A stretch of DNA of 64,000 bases from positions 1-64,000 of the forward strand of contig NZ_FQWT01000006.1 of NCBI RefSeq assembly GCF_900129755.1. Direction: 5' to 3'. The DNA is from Chryseobacterium oranimense (lineage in GTDB: Bacteria; Bacteroidota; Bacteroidia; Flavobacteriales; Weeksellaceae). A program made the position numbers and the translations under genes. Of the stretch, positions 58,090-64,000 are shown piece after piece (the stretch's first letter is position 1; each line of letters starts with the position of its first letter). Below the pieces are notes generated by a model, which saw only the letters and a list, made by a program, of their open reading frames with translations, made no database searches and had not been told where the DNA came from.

Positions 58090-59250
58090 ATGAAAATACC
58101 TGGAAAAATAAGGTTTATTGTACTTATATCTAGTATTATCCTTTTGCAGAACTGCACCAAAGCAGCAGAAGGTTCCAATGCAGCGCCGCCTGCACCGGAG
58201 CTTCCGGTTTATACCGTGATTACATCTCCAGCTACAACATATCAGGAATTTCCTACCGCACTGGAGGGTAAAAATAACGTAGAGATCAGATCTCAGGTAG
58301 ACGGATACCTGGACAGGATCTACGTGGAGGAAGGTTCTTACGTAAGAGCCGGACAGCCTCTGTTTAAAATAGATTCAAGAAGCTATGGCGAGCAGGTGAA
58401 TATGGCTCAGGCCAATCTCCAGGCTGCCAATGCCAATATTGAAAAAGCCAGAGTGGAAGTAGACAGACTTCAGCCTCTGGTAGCCGCAAAAGTCGTTTCT
58501 GACGTACAGTTAAAAACGGCAAAAGCTAACTATGCCGCAGCCGTTGCCGCAGCATCACAAGCTAAAGCATCGGTAGGAAGTGCAAGAATCAACGTAGGAT
58601 TTACAACGATCACAGCACCGGTAAGCGGATACATCGGAAGAATTCCTTACAAAAAAGGAAGCCTGATCTCAAGAACAGATCCTAATCCATTGACCTTACT
58701 ATCGGATATCAGCGAAATCTACGCGTATTTCTCTTTAAGTGAACTCGATTTTATTGCATTTCAGAATAAATATCCGGGAGCAAGCCTGGAAGAAAAACTG
58801 AAAAACATGCCGATGGTAGAACTCGTTATCGCCGACAACAGCATTTACCCTGAAAAAGGAAAGATGAGCATTGTAGACGGCCAGTTTGACAAAACAACCG
58901 GAGCCATAAGTGTCCGCGCTGTTTTCCCGAATGCACAGGGAACTTTGAGAACCGGAAATACAGGAAGAGTGCGTATGCCTCAGATGCTTTCCAACGCTGT
59001 CATAATTCCACAGGAATCTACCTTTGAAATTCAGGATAAAACCTATGTGTATATTTTAGGAAAAGACAACAAGGTAACCAGCAAACCGGTTAAGATCTCA
59101 GGAAAAACATCAGGCTATTACTTTATATCTGAAGGAGTTACCCCAGGAGAAAAAATCGTATACACAGGAATCGGAAATTTAAAAGACGGTGTTTCTATCA
59201 AGCCGAAAACCATTTCATCCGACAGCCTGTTGAGAGCTAAACCTTTGTAA
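58090..59250 (+). CDS. RND efflux periplasmic adaptor (MFP), lipoprotein
   Basis: 386 aa. Lipoprotein signal ending LLQNC (Cys18). Membrane fusion protein layout: lipoyl half-motif (NNVEIRSQVDGYLDRIYVEEGSYVRAGQPLFKID in pieces, about 58-95), alpha-helical hairpin (about 98-165), second lipoyl half (TITAPVSGYIGRI), beta-barrel and membrane-proximal domain (VIIPQESTFEIQDKTYVYIL). It links the inner-membrane pump to the outer-membrane channel. First structural gene of the TetR-controlled operon; the pump gene follows after 39 bp. Confidence 0.94.
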   Translation: MKIPGKIRFIVLISSIILLQNCTKAAEGSNAAPPAPELPVYTVITSPATTYQEFPTALEGKNNVEIRSQVDGYLDRIYVEEGSYVRAGQPLFKIDSRSYGEQVNMAQANLQAANANIEKARVEVDRLQPLVAAKVVSDVQLKTAKANYAAAVAAASQAKASVGSARINVGFTTITAPVSGYIGRIPYKKGSLISRTDPNPLTLLSDISEIYAYFSLSELDFIAFQNKYPGASLEEKLKNMPMVELVIADNSIYPEKGKMSIVDGQFDKTTGAISVRAVFPNAQGTLRTGNTGRVRMPQMLSNAVIIPQESTFEIQDKTYVYILGKDNKVTSKPVKISGKTSGYYFISEGVTPGEKIVYTGIGNLKDGVSIKPKTISSDSLLRAKPL

Positions 59251-59289
59251 TCCATCCTGATACAGAAGACTTAAAAAAATAAACTTCTT

Positions 59290-62200
59290 ATGTTAAAACA
59301 ATTTATAGAAAGACCGGTACTTTCAACGGTCATCTCCATCATATTGCTATTGCTGGGAGCACTTTCGGTTTTCAATCTGCCGATTACCCTGTTCCCGGAC
59401 ATTGCGCCACCAAGTGTTCAGGTAACCGCCTTTTATCCGGGAGCGAACGCAGAAGTGGTAGCAAGATCAGTAGCCACGCCTATTGAAGAGGCTGTAAACG
59501 GGGTTGAGAACATGACCTACATGACATCCAACTCCAGTAACGACGGTACTATGACACTGAGCGTATTCTTCAAGCAGGGGTCAGATCCTGACAATGCTGC
59601 GGTAAACGTTCAGAACCGTGTGTCCAAAGCCATGAGCCAGCTTCCTCAGGAGGTAGTTCAGGCTGGAATTTCCACACAGAAAGTTCAGAACAGTATGATC
59701 ATGTTCATGGGATTAACCAGTGAAGACCCCAAACAATATGACGAGCTGTTTCTGCAAAACTATCTTAAAATCAACATCATCCCTCAGATACAGCGTATCC
59801 CGGGTGTTGCCCAGGCCCAGGTTTTCGGAACAATGGATTACTCCATGAGAATCTGGCTGAAGCCGGACCGTCTGGCGGCCAATAACCTTTCTCCACAGGA
59901 AGTAATGGCAGCCATCAAAGACCACAACCTTGAAGCTGCACCAGGACGTCTTGGACAGGGAAGTAAGGAAACTTACGAATACATCTTAAAGTATAAAGGG
60001 AAACTAAACCAGAACGGCGACTACGAAAATATTGCCATCAAAGCCAATAATGATGGTTCATTCTTAAGATTAAAAGATGTAGCCAGAGTAGAATTTGGTT
60101 CCTATACATACACGGCAACCAACAGAGTTGACGGAAAACCGGTAGCAGGATTCGCTATTCTGCAAACAGCAGGTTCCAATGCCAATGACATTCTTTCTGA
60201 GATTGAAAAACAGGTAGATCAGTTTTCAACTACACTTCCGAAAGGAGTAAAACCGATCATTATGTACAATTCCAAAGACTTTTTGGATGCGTCTATTCAC
60301 CAGGTAGTTGAAACATTGGTTATTGCATTTATCCTGGTATTTATTGTAGTATATATTTTCCTTCAGGATTTCAGATCTACATTGATTCCGGCAATTGCAG
60401 TTCCGGTTGCTATTATCGGTACTTTCTTCTTCCTGCAGTTGTTTGGTTTCAGTATCAACATGTTGACGCTGTTTGCCTTGGTACTCGCCATTGGTATTGT
60501 AGTGGATGATGCCATTGTGGTGGTAGAGGCCGTCCATTCTAAAATGGAGCATACCGGAATGCCGGTAGAGCAGGCAACCACGAATTCCATGAGTGAAATT
60601 TCCGGAGCCATTATCTCAATTACTTTGGTGATGTGTGCTGTATTTATTCCGGTTGGGTTCATGCAGGGACCTGCGGGAGTTTTCTACAGACAGTTTGCTT
60701 TCACATTGGTTATTGCCATTATGATTTCAGCAGTGAATGCATTGACATTGAGTCCTGCTTTATGCGCCCTGTTCCTGAATGATCCTCAGGGAGAACATGG
60801 AGAACACAGTCAGAAAAAAGGTTTTGGAGCGAAGTTTTTCAACGCGTTCAATGTGGCCTTTAATAATATGACGAGAAAATATATCTACAGTCTTAAATTT
60901 TTAATCAAAAACAAGTGGGTTGCTGTGGGAGGTTTAGCACTGATCATTGCAGGAAGTGTTTTCTTGATCAAAAAAGCTCCTACAGGATTTATCCCGACGG
61001 AAGACCAGGGATTCGTTCTGTACGCTGTGAATACTCCTCCGGGAAGTTCACTTGAAAGAACCAACAGAGCTACGGAACAGATTGATAAGATCGTAAAGAG
61101 CGAAAAAGCCATGAACCACCTTTGGGTAGCAGATGGGATGAACTTCATCAGTAATGCAAACGCCTCCCCTTATTCTGCAGGGTTTATTAAACTTAAAGAT
61201 TATAAAGACCGCGGCGAAATGAAAGATCCGGATCAGATTGCAGCTACGCTGACAGGAAAGGTTGCCCAGGTAAAAGATGCCAACGCATTCTTCTTCAACT
61301 TCCCTACTGTACAAGGTTTCGGTAACGTTTCCGGTTTTGAATTCATGCTTCAGGATAAAACCAACGGTTCTTATGAACAATTGGGAGCAACCACACAGGC
61401 CTTCATCGGGGAACTGATGAAACGTCCGGAAATTGCCTTTGCATTTACGACATATGCTGCCGGAAATCCACAGTACACGATTGATGTAGATACGGATAAA
61501 GCCAACCAACTTGGAGTATCCGTAACGGAACTGATGCAGACTATGCAGATCTATTACGGAAGTAGCTTCGTTTCGGATTTCAACAGATTCGGAAAATACT
61601 ACAGAGTAATGGCTCAGGCAGATATTCCTTACCGTACGGATGCTAATTCCCTGGAAGGAATCTATGTGAAAAACAATGCAGGAGAAATGGTTCCTGTAAA
61701 GACTTTAGTAACTCTGAAAAGAACTTTCGGACCTGAAACGGTGACAAGAAATAACCTGTTTACTGCTGTTACCATTAATGGAACTCCAAAACCGGGTTAC
61801 AGTACAGGTGATGCCATTAAAGCAGTAGAAGAAGTGGCCCAGAAATCACTTCCGAGAGGTTTCGGATATGAATGGACCGGAATTACCCGTGAAGAGATTA
61901 AAACAGGTGGTCAGACAGCATTCGTATTCCTTTTAAGTATATTGTTCGTGTATTTCCTATTGGCGGCACAGTATGAAAGCTATATTCTTCCGTTTGCTGT
62001 TATACTTACAGTTCCTACAGGAATTTTCGGAGTATTTGCGTTCACGGGATTAGCCGGAATCGATAATAATATTTACGTTCAGGTAGGACTGATCATGCTG
62101 GTAGGGCTACTCGCCAAAAATGCGATCCTTATTGTAGAATTTGCCGTTCAGAGAAGAAAAGCCGGAAAAACGTTGGTGGAATCTGCACTTCAGGCTTCAA

Positions 62201-62469
62201 GATTACGTCTGAGACCAATCCTTATGACCTCATTTGCCTTTATCATTGGTATGCTTCCTTTAGTTTGGACGCAGGGTGCAGCGGCAAAAGGTAACCATTC
62301 TATCGGGATCAGTACCGTAGGAGGAATGTTTACAGGAGTGGTATTCGGGATTTTCATTATTCCGGTGATGTATGTGATCTTCCAGTATCTGCATGAAAAA
62401 ATGCCAAGCAGAAAAAAGAGAAGACTTCTGAAAAAACAGCAGGAGGAACTTTTAGCAGCGGCTCATTAA
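59290..62469 (+). CDS. RND multidrug efflux permease (HAE1 type)
   Basis: 1059 aa AcrB-like proton-driven pump with 12 transmembrane helices and two large periplasmic loops. Seen: FIERPVLSTVISIILLLLGALSV start, VFIPVGFMQGPAGVFYRQFAFT, the proton-relay pair LVLAIGIVVDDAIVVVEAV in helix 4, FIPTEDQGF, and the second-half LLAKNAILIVEFA. HAE1 members export drugs, dyes and detergents. Middle gene of the adaptor - pump - outer-membrane factor operon. Confidence 0.96.
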   Translation: MLKQFIERPVLSTVISIILLLLGALSVFNLPITLFPDIAPPSVQVTAFYPGANAEVVARSVATPIEEAVNGVENMTYMTSNSSNDGTMTLSVFFKQGSDPDNAAVNVQNRVSKAMSQLPQEVVQAGISTQKVQNSMIMFMGLTSEDPKQYDELFLQNYLKINIIPQIQRIPGVAQAQVFGTMDYSMRIWLKPDRLAANNLSPQEVMAAIKDHNLEAAPGRLGQGSKETYEYILKYKGKLNQNGDYENIAIKANNDGSFLRLKDVARVEFGSYTYTATNRVDGKPVAGFAILQTAGSNANDILSEIEKQVDQFSTTLPKGVKPIIMYNSKDFLDASIHQVVETLVIAFILVFIVVYIFLQDFRSTLIPAIAVPVAIIGTFFFLQLFGFSINMLTLFALVLAIGIVVDDAIVVVEAVHSKMEHTGMPVEQATTNSMSEISGAIISITLVMCAVFIPVGFMQGPAGVFYRQFAFTLVIAIMISAVNALTLSPALCALFLNDPQGEHGEHSQKKGFGAKFFNAFNVAFNNMTRKYIYSLKFLIKNKWVAVGGLALIIAGSVFLIKKAPTGFIPTEDQGFVLYAVNTPPGSSLERTNRATEQIDKIVKSEKAMNHLWVADGMNFISNANASPYSAGFIKLKDYKDRGEMKDPDQIAATLTGKVAQVKDANAFFFNFPTVQGFGNVSGFEFMLQDKTNGSYEQLGATTQAFIGELMKRPEIAFAFTTYAAGNPQYTIDVDTDKANQLGVSVTELMQTMQIYYGSSFVSDFNRFGKYYRVMAQADIPYRTDANSLEGIYVKNNAGEMVPVKTLVTLKRTFGPETVTRNNLFTAVTINGTPKPGYSTGDAIKAVEEVAQKSLPRGFGYEWTGITREEIKTGGQTAFVFLLSILFVYFLLAAQYESYILPFAVILTVPTGIFGVFAFTGLAGIDNNIYVQVGLIMLVGLLAKNAILIVEFAVQRRKAGKTLVESALQASRLRLRPILMTSFAFIIGMLPLVWTQGAAAKGNHSIGISTVGGMFTGVVFGIFIIPVMYVIFQYLHEKMPSRKKRRLLKKQQEELLAAAH

Positions 62470-62642
62470 TAAATAAATGATGTACAAAACTTTGAGATAT
62501 TAAAATTAAGTTTTCGGTGAACTTTTGAGGTTTCTTCAATATCCTTAATAGTCCATAAAGCAAACCACTCTCCTACTAAAGACAATTTGCGACACTACTT
62601 CTCAAAGTTTTTGTACTCAATTAAAAATTTATTTAAAAAATT

Positions 62643-64000
62643 ATGAAAAGAATAAAGAATATTTTTCTAGCTTTTATATTGGCTGTAGCCTCGGTTTCGT
62701 GTGTGTCCAAACTGGCGTACTCGGAACCAGATCTTCAGCTTCCGGAAAAATTCCAGTACACAGCTACCGCTGATACGGCAAGCATCGCCAACCTGGAATG
62801 GAAACAGTTTTTCAGCGATCCTATTCTACAGGAATTGATTGAGAAAGGAATCAAAAACAACTACGATCTTCAGATTGCTTTAAAACAGGTAGCTTCTTCA
62901 CAGGAGAAACTGAAACAGGCCAAATACCTTCAGTATCCTGATGTAGGTTTCGGAGTGTCGGCGCAGATTTCCAAACCATCAGAAAACAGTATGAACGGGA
63001 AGAGCTTAAACTCATTCTTAGGTCAAAATCACGTTGAAGATTATAATGCGGCATTCAACCTTTCATGGGAAGCCGATATCTGGGGTAAGATCAAAAACCA
63101 GCAGGAAGTTTCAAGAATGCAGTATCTGCAGACTTACGAAGCAACAAAAGCAGTACAAACCCAGGTGGTAGCAGCTATTGCCCAGGGATATTATAATTTA
63201 TTGATGCTTGATAAACAGATTCAGATTGCAAAAGCAAACCTGGAACTCAGCACCAATACCCTTTCCATCACTGAAAAGATGTGGCAAAGCGGTGATACAA
63301 CTTCTTTAGGCGTTCAGCAGGCAACTGCTCAGAAACAGTCTACAGAACTTCTGATCACTCAGCTGGAACAGAATATTGCCATTCAGGAAAATGCATTAAG
63401 TATTCTTGTAGGCGAAAATCCGACTAAAATTAACAGAACAATTGAAATGTCCGATACTTCTTTACCACAGAATATTTCAGCAGGGCTTCCAGCAGCTGTG
63501 GTGAGCCGCCGTCCGGATGTGCGCCAGCAGGAACTGGTTTTACTGGAATCCAATTCTATGGTGGGAATAGCTCAGGCAAATATGTATCCTGCTTTGAAAA
63601 TTACAGCTAACGGAGGAGTGAATTCCTTCAAATTCGATAACTGGTTCCAGATCCCGGCCTCTCTGTTTGGATCTGTATTAGGAGGTATTACCCAGCCTAT
63701 TTTCCAGAAAAGACAGTTGAAAACAGACCTTAATGTAGCTAAAATCCAGAGAGAGAAAAATGTTCTGGCTTTCCGTCAATCTGTATTAAATGCAGTAGGT
63801 GAAGTTTCTGATGCATTAGTCTCCAACGAAAGCCTGAAAGTTCAGGAACAAAAAGCTGCGGAACAGGTAACCACATTGAAAAACGGAATAAAAAGTGCCG
63901 AAATGCTTTACAAAGGCGGTATGGCCAATTATTTAGAAGTGATTACAGCTCAGGGAAATTCTCTGCAGGCTGAACTGAATTTTGCTTCCATAAAAAGACA
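62643..64000 (+). CDS. Outer-membrane efflux factor (NodT/OprM type), partial
   Basis: Starts at the ATG at 62643 and runs open to the window end (452 codons plus 2 bases), so the C-terminus is missing. Lipoprotein signal MKRIKNIFLAFILAVASVSC (Cys20). It has the two repeated outer-membrane efflux domains: WKQFFSDPILQELIEKGIKNNYDLQIA, WEADIWGKIKNQQEVSR, SRRPDVRQQELVLLESN and GGITQPIFQKRQLK. It forms the TolC-like exit duct of the pump. 173 bp after the permease gene. Confidence 0.93.
   Translation, partial: MKRIKNIFLAFILAVASVSCVSKLAYSEPDLQLPEKFQYTATADTASIANLEWKQFFSDPILQELIEKGIKNNYDLQIALKQVASSQEKLKQAKYLQYPDVGFGVSAQISKPSENSMNGKSLNSFLGQNHVEDYNAAFNLSWEADIWGKIKNQQEVSRMQYLQTYEATKAVQTQVVAAIAQGYYNLLMLDKQIQIAKANLELSTNTLSITEKMWQSGDTTSLGVQQATAQKQSTELLITQLEQNIAIQENALSILVGENPTKINRTIEMSDTSLPQNISAGLPAAVVSRRPDVRQQELVLLESNSMVGIAQANMYPALKITANGGVNSFKFDNWFQIPASLFGSVLGGITQPIFQKRQLKTDLNVAKIQREKNVLAFRQSVLNAVGEVSDALVSNESLKVQEQKAAEQVTTLKNGIKSAEMLYKGGMANYLEVITAQGNSLQAELNFASIKR

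Noticed and set aside
59713..61509. Several antisense open frames over the RND permease gene
   Set aside because: They mirror codon bias of the permease gene, have no family features and would need full overlap with a clear gene.
1..64000. tRNA, rRNA, prophage, insertion sequence or integrase genes
   Set aside because: I looked for cloverleaf-like segments and for transposase or integrase motifs in the translations and found none.

Overview
The window reads as chromosomal DNA of a flavobacterium, most likely Chryseobacterium or a close Weeksellaceae relative (inference). Reasons: AT-rich sequence; promoters with the Bacteroidota -7 element TAnnTTTG; the cluster L28 - L33 - DUF4295 - FtsY; three type IX secretion (T9SS) cargo proteins plus a T9SS plug protein; a TonB-dependent receptor; and many short lipoproteins. 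I see no rRNA, tRNA, CRISPR array, prophage or insertion sequence.

Layout. 0.3-4.1 kb: a five-gene minus-strand operon made only of exported proteins: a lipoprotein with a JAMM-like HxH...SxxD motif, three tandem paralogues sharing a 145-bp exact repeat, and a small lipoprotein. An XRE regulator is divergent from it. 4.8-9.3 kb: DUF2207/LemA pair, a free-standing NIL-domain protein under an operator-like promoter, a YiiX-like hydrolase and a DUF1801 protein. 9.4-21.5 kb: two T9SS cargo proteins flank an aminotransferase, MurB, a Tae4-like amidase with an abutting lipoprotein (candidate effector/immunity pair), ProC, a lipoprotein pair, VanZ and Lnt. 21.7-29 kb: ribosomal proteins, an exported RidA, FtsY, GlsB, SppA, FolK and two OmpA-type paralogues, one lacking the OmpA domain.

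29-44 kb: RecQ, an NmrA-type reductase with an AraC regulator, Fmt, a Crp-like regulator, RibB with a degenerate GTP cyclohydrolase II half, an LLM oxidoreductase, a PIF1-like helicase, gamma carbonic anhydrase, a NifU-type protein, an FMN reductase and ferrochelatase. 44-49.7 kb: an M4 protease, a ParE-like toxin-antitoxin pair, the T9SS plug protein, two small membrane proteins and an MBL hydrolase. 49.9-56.1 kb: a trehalose cassette (MFS transporter, trehalase, TonB receptor) with a divergent AraC regulator. 56-64 kb: a 26-bp inverted-repeat element, a thioredoxin-fold protein, and a TetR-controlled RND tripartite efflux operon with four copies of the same operator; its outer-membrane gene runs off the window.

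The most original signals are the 0.3-4.1 kb operon of exported proteins with a tandem array in which two copies have lost the lipidation cysteine, the Tae4-like/lipoprotein pair, the operator over the NIL-domain promoter, and the repeated TetR operator array.
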